Source: Robiginitomaculum sp. (GTDB taxonomy: Bacteria; Pseudomonadota; Alphaproteobacteria; Caulobacterales; Maricaulaceae). From it: a stretch of DNA of 60,810 nt. Made by a program: the position numbers and the translations under genes. Under the pieces are notes generated by a model. It was given only the letters and a program-made list of their open reading frames with translations, was not told where the DNA came from and made no database searches. Where the stretch lies: NCBI GenBank assembly GCA_002733495.1, contig NVVV01000010.1, positions 8,799 to 69,608 on the forward strand. The letters are read 5' to 3'. This document shows positions 43,698 to 52,557 of this stretch, piece after piece. Each line of letters starts with the position of its first letter. Position 1 is the first letter of the stretch.

Positions 43698-44183
43698 TTA
43701 GGCCGCCCGAGCGCTTTCCGTGCTGATATTCAGCATTTTTTCGATGTCCAGAATAATCAAAAGCTGGCCCTCAAGACGGTAAATCCCATGAGAAACACTC
43801 TGCCAGACAGGGTCAATATTACTTGGCAGGGCTTCACGATCACTGGTGTCTAATCTTAGAACTTCGCCCACCCGATCAATAATCAGGCCATAGGATTCAT
43901 TGCCAAGTTCGACGCCAATGGCCATATCCTGATGGTTTTTATCCTCAGGTTTTGGCATGCCCAGGCGTTCCCGCGCATCAATGGCGGTGACGATGCGTCC
44001 GCGCAGGTTCAGCACGCCTTTGACCTCTGGCGGGGCCATGGGCACAGTGGTTAGCGAGTGAGGCTGAAACACATCATGAATGCTGGTCACCTCTATGCCA
44101 AACAACTGATCGGCAATTTCAAAGGTTACATACTCACGTGTGTTTTCACTGGTGTGGATATGCTGTTCGTCCGAAGCGGTCAT
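43698..44183 (-). CDS. cheW: Chemotaxis coupling protein CheW
   Basis: A 161-residue CheW domain protein that links receptors to CheA. Motifs: EYVTFEIADQLFGIEVTSIHDVFQPHSL at the start, PEVKGVLNLRGRIVTAIDARERL with the conserved NLRG, and SYGLIIDRVGEVLRL. Its start overlaps the cheA stop by 4 nt. Confidence 0.95.
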   Translation of the reverse strand: MTASDEQHIHTSENTREYVTFEIADQLFGIEVTSIHDVFQPHSLTTVPMAPPEVKGVLNLRGRIVTAIDARERLGMPKPEDKNHQDMAIGVELGNESYGLIIDRVGEVLRLDTSDREALPSNIDPVWQSVSHGIYRLEGQLLIILDIEKMLNISTESARAA

Positions 44184-46897
44184 GCGGCTTCTCCCTGGGT
44201 CTGAAGCACATAATCAATGGTGGAAATCAGTGATTCCCGGTCTGCCTTGCGTACGATGTCGGTAAAGGCATCGGTGGCCCCCATGCGGTCCAGATCGTTC
44301 TGTCCCATGGCCGACAGGGCCAGACGTGGAATGTCTGACCAGCGCTCGTCCTTGGCCAGTTTGGTGGCAAAGGCGACGCCGGTTTCATCGGGCATTTCAA
44401 TATCGGAAACAATGACATCAAAGGCGATGCCCGTTTCATTCAGCTTCCAGGCTTCGGCGGCACTGCCGACGGCGGTTACCTCATAGCCTGCTGCGGCCAG
44501 AAGCGGCGCCACCATATTGCGGAAGAAGGCATTGTCATCGACAAGCAAAATTCGTTTTTTCTGCACGGCGTCTGTCTGGGCTTCGCTGTTCGCGGTTTCA
44601 AACCAGTCGTGATAGGCTGTGGTCAGGTAATGGCCGACATCAATGACTTCGGTGGCCTTTCCCTTAAGGACCGCCGCACCAATAATGCCCGGTGTGCTGG
44701 CGCTCTTCTCAATATTCAGAACCTCTTCAACAATATCAACGATTTCATCAACCACCAGGCCAACAGAGCGGCCCCGATCCGTAAATACCAGAACCGGCTG
44801 ACGCTCGTTTTCTTCCAGAGGGGCAAAGCCGCCGATTTGCACCAGTGGCATCAGGCCCCCGCGATATTGTACCAATTGCTCGCCATCGACATTTTCAATG
44901 GTGCTGGTGTCAATCTCTTCAAGGCGTGTGACTAGGCTAAGCGGTACGGCTTTTGGCTCAATACCACCGGCTTTGAACAGCAACATGGCGGTTTGTTCTA
45001 CGATTGGGCCTGTGGCAGTCTGGGCATTATCCATACTACGCTCGGTCTCTTTGGTCAGATTGACCGACTTGGCGATGCCATTGGGATCGACAATCATAAT
45101 CACGGTGCCATCGCCCAATATGGTGTTCCCCGAGAAGGCGGCAATGCCACTGAGCACTTTGGCCAGAGGCTTGACCACAATTTCTTCGGTATCAAAGACA
45201 TTATCCACAACCACGCCAAAGCGTTGATCACCAACAATCATCACCACGACAAAGGCGTTATCTGATGATTTCTCCCCTTGGGGAATTTGCAGAATATCGG
45301 CGAGGTCAATCAATGGCAGCAATGTATCGCGCAGGCGCAAGACCCGGGTGTTGTGTATTTCCTCAACCCGGTGCTCGCCGTCTTTTGTGGTGCGCACCAG
45401 TTCCAGAACAGACAATTGCGGAATAGCAAAGCGACTGTTGGCGGCCTCGACAATCAGGGCGGAAACAATGGCCAAGGTTAGCGGAATTTTAATGGTAAAG
45501 GTGGTGCCTTCACCGCCGATTGATACAAGGTCAATCGTGCCGCCGATTTGTTCAATATTATTGCGTACCACATCCATGCCCACGCCGCGCCCGGACAGTG
45601 ATGTCACTTCCTTGGCAGTGGACAGACCAGCGGCAAAGATCAGACGGTGAAGTTCATTCTCCGTCATACTTTCGGCCTGGGCCTCGGTAATTGTGCCGTT
45701 CTCTATGGCCTTGCGCTTGATTTTTGAGGTCGGCAGGCCAGCCCCGTCATCGGCAATTTCAATTACAATGTGGCCGCCTTCATGAAACGCGCGCAGATTG
45801 ATCTGCCCGGCTTCGGGTTTGTTGGCGGCAACACGAATATCTGTGGGTTCCAGCCCGTGATCACAGGAATTTCGCACCATATGGGTCAGCGGATCACGGA
45901 TTAGTTCCAGCACCTGGCGGTCCAGCTCAGTGCTTTCACCTTCCATGTGCAGTTCAATTTTCTTGCCAACGGCCTTGGCACTATCGCGAACAATCCGGGG
46001 CAGTTTTTTCCAGGCGCTGCCAATAGGCTGCATGCGGGTTTTCATCACCCCGTCCTGTAATTCAGCGGTTACGCTGGATAGACGCTGCAAGGGAACTTTA
46101 ATCTCGGTATCGCCCATATGGCGCACCATTTGCAAAAGCTGATTGCGGGTCAGAACCAGCTCGGAAACCATGGTCATCAGGTCTTCCAGCACATCCACAT
46201 TAACCCGAATGGATTGCGAAACCAGAGAAACCTCGACACTGGGTTTGGCAGCGGCCTTCTCAGCTTCTTCTTTTTTCTTTTTCTCTTCAGCGATTTTGAC
46301 CTGTTCGGCTTCAGCGGCCAGTTGCTCCAGATCGGGGCCGTCAGCTTCCATAAAGGCGCGTTCCAGATCAGCCAAAGACACTTCGCCCGGACGAAGCGGG
46401 CGATCCAGGTCCTCATCATAGCCGTTATCGCCATCGGCGGCAGGGGTTTCTTTGGCAACAGGTTCTTCGGCCTTGACCTCTTTTTCCGCAGCCGGTGCAG
46501 GCTCTTCGGCTTTTTCCATTTTGCCTTCTGAGGCGGCAACCAGCTGGGCGATCATCTCGGCATCATCGCCTTCCGGCTCGCTTTGCGAACTGCCCAGATG
46601 GTTAAGGATAACTTTTAGCTGATCAATGGATTCGAGAATGAGGCCAACCGTGTCAGAATTAGGGACCAACGCCTTGTCGCGATATTTACCAAGCAGGGTT
46701 TCACCGGCATGGGCCAGCGCTTCGAGGCGAGGCAGGTCTAAAAAGCCGCATGTGCCTTTAATCGTGTGCACCAGCCTGAAAATATTGTTGAGCGTTTCCT
46801 CATCATTGGGGTTTTGCTCAAACTTGACCAACTCTGAATCAACCGTTTCAAGGCTTTCTGAAGTTTCGGTCAAAAATTCTTCTAATAGATCATCCAT
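44180..46897 (-). CDS. cheA: Chemotaxis histidine kinase CheA with extra CheW and receiver domains
   Basis: A 905-residue CheA. HPt domain with phosphorylated His44 (LVHTIKGTCGFLD); acidic linker; dimerisation helix pair about 230-300; kinase domain with LTHMVRNSCDHGLE (N box), DDGAGLPTSKIK (G1) and LSGRGVGMDVVR (G2); a first CheW-like domain after it; a second one from about residue 635 (QTAMLLFKAGGIEPKAVPLSLV); and a C-terminal receiver (about 781-905) with phosphoacceptor Asp832 (IVSDIEMPDETG). Ordinary CheA lacks the second CheW-like part and the receiver. The sequence starts 98 nt after chpT. Confidence 0.95.
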   Translation of the reverse strand: MDDLLEEFLTETSESLETVDSELVKFEQNPNDEETLNNIFRLVHTIKGTCGFLDLPRLEALAHAGETLLGKYRDKALVPNSDTVGLILESIDQLKVILNHLGSSQSEPEGDDAEMIAQLVAASEGKMEKAEEPAPAAEKEVKAEEPVAKETPAADGDNGYDEDLDRPLRPGEVSLADLERAFMEADGPDLEQLAAEAEQVKIAEEKKKKEEAEKAAAKPSVEVSLVSQSIRVNVDVLEDLMTMVSELVLTRNQLLQMVRHMGDTEIKVPLQRLSSVTAELQDGVMKTRMQPIGSAWKKLPRIVRDSAKAVGKKIELHMEGESTELDRQVLELIRDPLTHMVRNSCDHGLEPTDIRVAANKPEAGQINLRAFHEGGHIVIEIADDGAGLPTSKIKRKAIENGTITEAQAESMTENELHRLIFAAGLSTAKEVTSLSGRGVGMDVVRNNIEQIGGTIDLVSIGGEGTTFTIKIPLTLAIVSALIVEAANSRFAIPQLSVLELVRTTKDGEHRVEEIHNTRVLRLRDTLLPLIDLADILQIPQGEKSSDNAFVVVMIVGDQRFGVVVDNVFDTEEIVVKPLAKVLSGIAAFSGNTILGDGTVIMIVDPNGIAKSVNLTKETERSMDNAQTATGPIVEQTAMLLFKAGGIEPKAVPLSLVTRLEEIDTSTIENVDGEQLVQYRGGLMPLVQIGGFAPLEENERQPVLVFTDRGRSVGLVVDEIVDIVEEVLNIEKSASTPGIIGAAVLKGKATEVIDVGHYLTTAYHDWFETANSEAQTDAVQKKRILLVDDNAFFRNMVAPLLAAAGYEVTAVGSAAEAWKLNETGIAFDVIVSDIEMPDETGVAFATKLAKDERWSDIPRLALSAMGQNDLDRMGATDAFTDIVRKADRESLISTIDYVLQTQGEAA

Positions 46898-46944
46898 CTT
46901 TATACTCCCCCACGGACCGCGAATCTGCCCTGGTTCTGTTATAA

Positions 46945-46961
46945 TTAACCGGACTGGTTAA
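46945..46961. promoter_or_regulatory. TTAACC-N5-GGTTAA palindrome before cheA
   Basis: TTAACC (46945-46950) and GGTTAA (46956-46961) are exact reverse complements with a 5-nt spacer, about 48 nt upstream of the cheA start on its strand. TTAACC is the CtrA half-site, but here the two halves are inverted, not direct repeats, so the assignment is uncertain. Confidence 0.4.
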
Positions 46962-46995
46962 GGGGGTGCTAAAGTGAGCGCTATTCGGTGAAAAT

Positions 46996-47682
46996 TTATA
47001 CAGCTTCTGCGCGAGTGCCGATCATCTCAGGGGCGGCTTCGGCGGTTAAAGCGATAAATTCAACCCCGTCGTCCAGTAAACAGGCGTCGGCGCGCCCGCC
47101 TAATGAGCGTGCAATCAAGCCAGTATAGAAGGGTTGGATGGAGCGGCCATCATAGCCGTTTTCCATGGGCGCGCCTTGCAGAGCCGAGGTGACGGTTGGC
47201 AAAAGCTTGGTCATGCCACCGCGCGAAGAGACGCGCATGCGTGATGCCGAGGACGCCTCGATACGCACTTCACCGCCGCGCAGGGCCGATTCAATACCCA
47301 ATATGACCATGTTTAACAGCAAGCGGGCCGCCGCCTTTGATAAATGCGAGGCACTGACACGCCAGACAATTTCTGACCGGGCTGAGGCAAAGGCCCCCAT
47401 GACCAGACGTTCCAGCTCTCTGGTTTCCACAAGGCCCGGTGCCGATGTCCCTGCCCCAAAGGCCAGACGGGAAAACTCCAGCTTGGCCGAGGCCTGACCC
47501 GCCGAAAGGTGCAACAGTTTTAAGGCTTCATCGCGCATATCTACGGCGCTTTCGTCTTCCATAACCTCCAGCGCGGTATTGATGGCACTGACCGGGGCCA
47601 CAAGATCGTGGCACAGCCGGGCGCATAAAAGCGCAGCAAGGTCTTCGGCAGGCATGTTAAAAGGCGCGTTGGTCTCGGTCAT
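46996..47682 (-). CDS. chpT: Histidine phosphotransferase ChpT
   Basis: A 228-residue ChpT, the dimeric phosphotransferase that carries phosphate from CckA to CtrA and CpdR. The phosphorylated His25 lies in LLCARLCHDLVAPVSAINTALEVMED, the family signature; the rest is the degenerate ATPase-like domain (ARLLLNMVILGIESALRGGEV) that binds the receiver. It is the first gene of the chemotaxis operon, as in several other alphaproteobacteria, and lies 9 kb from ctrA. Confidence 0.92.
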   Translation of the reverse strand: MTETNAPFNMPAEDLAALLCARLCHDLVAPVSAINTALEVMEDESAVDMRDEALKLLHLSAGQASAKLEFSRLAFGAGTSAPGLVETRELERLVMGAFASARSEIVWRVSASHLSKAAARLLLNMVILGIESALRGGEVRIEASSASRMRVSSRGGMTKLLPTVTSALQGAPMENGYDGRSIQPFYTGLIARSLGGRADACLLDDGVEFIALTAEAAPEMIGTRAEAV

Positions 47683-47943
47683 GATGGCACTCGTGCTGAT
47701 TCGGACATTCGTCCCTAATATAAGGTGTTGTCATAGAGTGCCGCCAGAGCCTTACCATCTGGTGAATGCTCATTATGCAGATCACGTGTACAGCCACCGC
47801 TCTGCACCCAAATGGGGAGAGCGCTTGGATTCTTTGTTTTGGTACGCCAAGATGAAAGCACCAAATTGTGATTAATGCTCAGACTTCTTTAACCTCGCTC
47901 GCATTCACTGCGGCTAGGTATATGTGCGACTCCGGGGAATGGC

Positions 47944-49383
47944 ATGAACGTGCAAAATTTTATGCAGGCTGGTTTAGATGCCGTGAGGCAAGCCAACATA
48001 AAAAAAGAACACAAAATTATGGGTCTGGCCGCCTTTGCCGTGCCGGTTCTGCTATTGGGTGCGGCGGCTCTGAATATGAAGACGCCAAGCGTGCCGCAGG
48101 ATCAGGCCTCTGACTTGACGCAAACTGCCAAGGTAACGGCCCCTGTTACGCCTGCGCCCCCTTTACCCGATATGGCCGCGTTGGAACAGGCGGTTTTTGG
48201 CGCTTTAAACCAGTCACGCCTTGGCGGTATTCATAATCAGATGATCAAGGTGCGCCCCGGGGCCACCTTGTCCAATTTGCTGGTCAAGGCCGGTATTGAT
48301 CGCGGCGAAGCGGCGCGCGCCATCTCGGCGCTGGCCAAAACCTATAACCCAAGAAAATTGCGCGCCGGGCAAATGTTGACCCTGTCACTGGAAAATCTGG
48401 ACCAGCGGAGCGCCAAAAAAGGCGTGCGTTATCGTCTGGCGGGCCTGACCACCAAACCCGATGTGACGCGCACAATATTGCTGGAGCGCGAACATAATGG
48501 TGATTTTGTCTCCCGCGAGCTGGTTATGGACCTGCAATTGGGCCAAACTCGCGCCAGAGGCAGCATTGATGCGTCGCTTTATGTGGATGGCCTGGCCGCC
48601 GGGGCCAGTGATGCGGTGATCGCCAATTTTGCACAGCTTTATGCCTACAGCGTGGATTTTCAGCGCGGCATTCGTCCCGGCGACCAGTTTGATATGGTGT
48701 TCGAGGACTATCGCGATGAGCGTGGCAATTCGATAAAAACCGGCAATCTGATCTATACCATGCTGGCCCCACGCGGCAAGGAAAAGGCCTTTTATCGCTT
48801 TGAAACGCCAGACGGTGAAGTGGGCTATTACAATGCCGACGGGCAAAGTGCCAAGCGCTTCCTGATGAAGACCCCCATTAAAGGCGCGCGCATTTCGTCT
48901 GGCTTTGGGCGGCGCAAACACCCGGTGCTGGGTTATACCCGCAAACATAAGGGCACAGACTTTGCCGCCGTGCGCGGCACGCCCATTATGGCGGCGGGCA
49001 ATGGGGTGGTCGAGCGCGCCTCACGCTTTGGCTCTTTTGGCAATTATGTGCGCATTCGTCATTCTAATGGCTATAAAACCGCCTATGCCCATATGTCCAA
49101 ATATGGCCGGGGGATCAGAAAAGGCCGTCGGGTCAGCCAAGGGCAGATTATTGGTTATGTGGGGGCCACTGGGCGCGTGACCGGGGCGCATCTGCATTAT
49201 GAAGTGCTGAAAAATGGCCGTCAGGTGAACCCCATGACCGTCAAAGTGCCCACCGGGCGGCGGTTAAAGGCTAGCGAGTTGAAACTGTTTGCCAAAGAAA
49301 AAGTGCGTATTGATGCGCTGATCAAAAATGCACAGCCTGCCAAGGGGGCTGTTAGTACACTGGCCTCTGCTGGCCAGCGCTAG
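47944..49383 (+). CDS. M23-family peptidoglycan endopeptidase
   Basis: A 479-residue membrane-anchored M23 protein. A hydrophobic segment at about 27-45 (MGLAAFAVPVLLLGAAAL) anchors it; a LysM-like or opacity-type region (KVRPGATLSNLLVKAGI) follows; the LytM domain has SSGFGRRKHPVLGYTRKHKGTDFAA (zinc His and Asp), GRVTGAHLHYEV (His-x-His). All zinc ligands are present, so it is probably active in cell-wall cleavage or division. The stop overlaps the convergent next gene by 4 nt. Confidence 0.93.
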   Translation: MNVQNFMQAGLDAVRQANIKKEHKIMGLAAFAVPVLLLGAAALNMKTPSVPQDQASDLTQTAKVTAPVTPAPPLPDMAALEQAVFGALNQSRLGGIHNQMIKVRPGATLSNLLVKAGIDRGEAARAISALAKTYNPRKLRAGQMLTLSLENLDQRSAKKGVRYRLAGLTTKPDVTRTILLEREHNGDFVSRELVMDLQLGQTRARGSIDASLYVDGLAAGASDAVIANFAQLYAYSVDFQRGIRPGDQFDMVFEDYRDERGNSIKTGNLIYTMLAPRGKEKAFYRFETPDGEVGYYNADGQSAKRFLMKTPIKGARISSGFGRRKHPVLGYTRKHKGTDFAAVRGTPIMAAGNGVVERASRFGSFGNYVRIRHSNGYKTAYAHMSKYGRGIRKGRRVSQGQIIGYVGATGRVTGAHLHYEVLKNGRQVNPMTVKVPTGRRLKASELKLFAKEKVRIDALIKNAQPAKGAVSTLASAGQR

Positions 49384-50180
49384 TCCTTGCTGGCGCGTAC
49401 CCTTTTGCCCGATAAAAACCCGGCCAGCCGCAGGGATGAAGGTCGCCCGGCAAAGCCCTCTTGGGTTACTAGGTGAATTTCCAGCAAGCCATCATTCAGC
49501 TTCAATTCCTGATGATCTGACGAGACCAGACGTAGCTCATTTAAGTCGGGTAGGGTACGGCCCTTGCGGTCCGGATTGCGCTTGATCCGTTTTAAGGCGC
49601 TGCGCGCATTCAGGGCGGTATCCAGATAAATCCAGGCGGTGCGCTCGTTCGCGCCGCGCACCGAAATAGTCACGTCACGATCCAGAATGCTAACCAGATC
49701 ATTGGCTATATCAGAAAGCGCCGGGCGTAAATCGTCCAGCCGGACGGTATTTGGCCCCAATGGAGTGCCCGGTCCGGCCCGCCAGGCCGGAATGCCGGTC
49801 GATGAGCGTTCCGGGAATAATACAGGGCCGCCAACCCGGCTCATGCGGACCATCACCGCGCCCAGGTCATTTTTTAACATCACATCACCGCGCGGCCCCG
49901 GTACCTGGCGCAGCACAAACACTTCGCGCGAACGCACATAGCGAAACAGCAATCGGCCCTGGTGGCGCTGATCAAGAATAAAGGCTTCGCTTTTGCGGCC
50001 CACGTCAAAGCGAGTGACCGGCTGGGTGCTGGCGGGGACCTGATAGGCTTCGCGCAGCACCTTTGTCGCTGGTTCCCCGGCCGCTGCGGACCCAGCACCA
50101 GACAACAGGCATCCAGCAAGCGTGATCAGCGTGCCAAAGCGTCGCGTATTTCTCAAATGGCCTTCCTTCATGCTTTCCAC
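49380..50180 (-). CDS. Exported protein of unknown function (DUF4908-like?)
   Basis: A 266-residue protein with an N-terminal hydrophobic segment (GTLITLAGCLLSGAGSAAAGE) that looks like a signal peptide. The mature part has many Arg and short beta-like stretches (FILDQRHQGRLLFRYVRSREVFVLRQVPGPRGDVML, then GIPAWRAGPGTPLGPN). Alphaproteobacterial DUF4908 proteins have a similar look, but I am not certain. The start could be the Met at 50171. It is convergent with, and overlaps by 4 nt, the M23 gene. Confidence 0.6.
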   Translation of the reverse strand: MESMKEGHLRNTRRFGTLITLAGCLLSGAGSAAAGEPATKVLREAYQVPASTQPVTRFDVGRKSEAFILDQRHQGRLLFRYVRSREVFVLRQVPGPRGDVMLKNDLGAVMVRMSRVGGPVLFPERSSTGIPAWRAGPGTPLGPNTVRLDDLRPALSDIANDLVSILDRDVTISVRGANERTAWIYLDTALNARSALKRIKRNPDRKGRTLPDLNELRLVSSDHQELKLNDGLLEIHLVTQEGFAGRPSSLRLAGFLSGKRVRASKD

Positions 50181-50275
50181 TATGCACCAGACTGCGGCGG
50201 TATTACGGCCAAATATTTTTTAAGCAGGTGTTGGTCCCCGGAACTCTTTTCCAGTTTACACGGGCGTCAAGCCAT

Positions 50276-50962
50276 CTATCCAAATATTTCCGGACATTCC
50301 CGACAACATTTGTTGTGTATGATGATGTAGATCAAATGCAAAGTCGCCACGCCAGCCAGCAGACAGAAAAACGAGATATAGGCGTAGGAGAGGAATAAAA
50401 AAACTATGGTTACCACCGCAATCAGCGTTACGCCAAATAGCCGCATATGCAGATAGGTGGAGAGCAGTGGGGGTGTGATAATCAGAAACAGATAGATGCC
50501 ATAGGTCAGCTCGCGCGGCATGAAATAATCAAGAAACATTGTGCCTTCATAAGCGATGGAATGCTTGTTGATCGCGACGTCGACCCATTCCGGATTGATT
50601 AAATGCGGAATAAATAAAATCAGACCCAGCGAAAAACCGGCCAATGCGAACACTAAAAGCGGTTTTTTGCGTTTGCTGTCCGGCGGTTCAAGATAGTAGA
50701 TGCTAAAGGGAATCCATGTTGGCCACATTAGCCATGAAAACAGGATAAACCCAATGGCTCCCCACCAGACCATGTTCGGGTCAGAATGATTTAACCCCAT
50801 CCACACATGACCTTCCATCACTTGCTGGATGCCAGCAAATACCGGCATCATGGCTACGGGCACATAACGTTTGTTGATATTCCAGGCTTTCCAGGCTGCA
50901 TAAGCCCCGCCCGTAATTAACAGGCCACCAGCGATAAAACTGACAGGTTCGGAAAAACACAT
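50276..50962 (-). CDS. DUF6629-like membrane protein
   Basis: A 228-residue membrane protein with about seven hydrophobic helices. It begins MCFSEPVSFIAGGLLITGGAYAAWKA and has a VAMMPVFAGIQQVMEGHVWMG segment, the pattern of DUF6629 proteins (MCFSA..F.AG, then FAxQQxxEGxxW). Function unknown. It is monocistronic. Confidence 0.75.
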   Translation of the reverse strand: MCFSEPVSFIAGGLLITGGAYAAWKAWNINKRYVPVAMMPVFAGIQQVMEGHVWMGLNHSDPNMVWWGAIGFILFSWLMWPTWIPFSIYYLEPPDSKRKKPLLVFALAGFSLGLILFIPHLINPEWVDVAINKHSIAYEGTMFLDYFMPRELTYGIYLFLIITPPLLSTYLHMRLFGVTLIAVVTIVFLFLSYAYISFFCLLAGVATLHLIYIIIHNKCCRECPEIFG

Positions 50963-51093
50963 AAGCGTGGTGCCTCTTCATCCATAGGACCGATGCCCAA
51001 AGGGCCAGGGTCCGGGGTTTTTGTTCTCCGTAACACGCTATCACAGCTAACGGTAAAACCCTACAGGTGGGGCTTCAGGAACAGGTCCTGACC

Positions 51094-51396
51094 CTAATAC
51101 ATATGTTGGCCGCCATTAATAGAAAGCGCCAAGTCGGTAATAAAGCTGGCATTGTTGACCACAATGACCGGGCCGCGCTCGCCCTCAATATTGGCAATCC
51201 CCGCTGTGCAGGCTTCGTAATCAGCAACATCCCATTGATAGCAAAAAATTGATCCGTCGCGGGGGCATTCTGCTGTGGCGGCGTGATTGCCTGCATATAT
51301 AGCGGCAACCCGATAGTCGGCATCGGCCAGGCGCTCGCTAATGGCGCGGCCTATGCCTCTGGCGGTGCCGGTAACGACGGCCAGTCTGCTCGTCAC
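51094..51396 (-). pseudogene. phaB: phaB (acetoacetyl-CoA reductase) reduced by internal in-frame deletion
   Basis: A 100-residue frame starting at GTG 51396 behind AAAGGAGAGT. Residues 1-83 are the N-terminal Rossmann half of PhaB: LAVVTGTARGIGRAISERL, then QWDVADYEACTAGIANIEGERGPVIVVNNA. Residues 84-100 (SFITDLALSINGGQHMY) are the normal C-terminus of PhaB. The middle, some 140 residues including catalytic Ser, Tyr and Lys, is missing, so the product cannot be a working reductase of about 240 residues. The junction is near 51148. It is divergent from phaR. A longer upstream frame to 51450 is not used. Confidence 0.85.
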
Positions 51397-51523
51397 ACTC
51401 TCCTTTAAGGGGAAACACAGTCTGCCAAAGCTCCGCGAAAAAGAAAACATGTCTGGCGGCTTGCCCAGCCGGGCCGGACTTGCGAAACTTGGGTCCCGAT
51501 CATTCTTTGGTGATTAAGGTGTC

Positions 51524-52099
51524 ATGGCAAAAACCAGCAAAAACACATCCGGTCCGGTGATTATAAAAAAATACGCAAACCGGCGGCTCTATGACACGGC
51601 GCGCAGCGCCTATATCACGCTGGATGATTTAAAGGCGATGGTGCATGAAGGTACAGATTTTGTCGTGCAGGATGCCAAAACCGGCGAAGACCTTACTCAT
51701 TGTGTGTTGACCCAGATTATTTTCGAGCAGGAAACTCAGGGCCAGCATTTGCTCCCCATTGATTTTTTGCGCCAATTGATCCGCTTTTACGGCGACAGTA
51801 TGCAAAATATTGTGCCCGGGTTTTTGGATATGAGCATGAACTCGCTGGCCAAAAGCAAGGACCGTTTTGCCAGCCAGATGGGCAGCTCCAGTGCCAACCC
51901 TTTGTTTGGTATGTTCGAGGAACAGGTGCGCCAGAACATGGCCCTGTTTGAGCAGACGCTAAAATCCATGTCGTCTTTTGGAACTTATGGCAGCGCGCAA
52001 AGACATGCAAAGCCTGCCTCTGAAGGCCGCGAGGATGATCTGGATGACTTGCGCGCTCAAATGGCCACCATGCAGGACAAACTGGATAAAATGGGGTAA
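51524..52099 (+). CDS. phaR: Polyhydroxyalkanoate synthesis repressor PhaR
   Basis: A 191-residue PhaR, which represses PHA granule genes and binds PHA. The DNA-binding accumulation domain is KKYANRRLYDTARSAYITLDDLKAMVHEGTDFVVQDAKTG, followed by two PHB accumulation repeats (DLTHCVLTQIIFEQE, then LPIDFLRQLIRFYGDSMQ) and a coiled-coil C-terminus. Divergent from the deleted phaB with 127 nt between. Confidence 0.95.
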   Translation: MAKTSKNTSGPVIIKKYANRRLYDTARSAYITLDDLKAMVHEGTDFVVQDAKTGEDLTHCVLTQIIFEQETQGQHLLPIDFLRQLIRFYGDSMQNIVPGFLDMSMNSLAKSKDRFASQMGSSSANPLFGMFEEQVRQNMALFEQTLKSMSSFGTYGSAQRHAKPASEGREDDLDDLRAQMATMQDKLDKMG

Positions 52100-52184
52100 A
52101 TCCTGATCTCCAGAGCCTTCCCCAAACGTCCCAGTTTGGCACAAAATTCATACATTTTAAGGCCGGCAACGTCAAAATTTATGG

Positions 52185-52199
52185 TTAATGGGCCGTTAA
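52185..52199 (+). promoter_or_regulatory. Exact CtrA-box TTAA-N7-TTAA
   Basis: TTAA (52185-52188), seven bases, TTAA (52196-52199), the full CtrA consensus spacing, 62 nt before the ATG of the small basic protein. CtrA is encoded in the window. Confidence 0.5.
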
Positions 52200-52260
52200 T
52201 GGCCTAAACGTGTCAAAGTGTGCCGCCTTTTTGCGGCGTATCTTTTGCAACTGGTCAGGC

Positions 52261-52557
52261 ATGAGCCGTATATCGTCCATATCAACTGCCATTCGCGCCA
52301 AAGACAATGAGCGCTTTACCCGGCCTTCGCGTCGCGCGCAAAATACGGCGCTGGTGGCTGTGCCCCGTTCGCGTGGACGCTCGGCGCATCCGCCACGCCC
52401 ACCGCAACTGGCCGCGTTTTCGGCTCATGTGCTGGCGGGTCAGCCACGCCGTGGCCTCAAAGGCGATCCGGCAGAACAGGCGCGCATTTTTAAAACCTAC
52501 GCCCGCATGCAGAACCGTCAGGCGCCGCTGGGTGGTTTACTTAAAATAGAGGCCTAA
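52261..52557 (+). CDS. Small basic protein of unknown function
   Basis: A 98-residue protein rich in Arg, Pro and Ala (RFTRPSRRAQNTALVAVPRS, then AFSAHVLAGQPRRGLKGDPA). It has no membrane segment. I chose ATG 52261 over the longer frame from 52210 since the sequence begins a plausible leader there. No family recognised. It follows phaR and an exact TTAA-N7-TTAA box, which would make it a CtrA-controlled gene. Convergent with the cupin gene, overlapping its stop by 4 nt. Confidence 0.6.
   Translation: MSRISSISTAIRAKDNERFTRPSRRAQNTALVAVPRSRGRSAHPPRPPQLAAFSAHVLAGQPRRGLKGDPAEQARIFKTYARMQNRQAPLGGLLKIEA

Noticed and set aside
52124-52141. Hairpin CCAAAC/GTTTGG after phaR as a terminator
   Set aside because: Only six base pairs and no T run.
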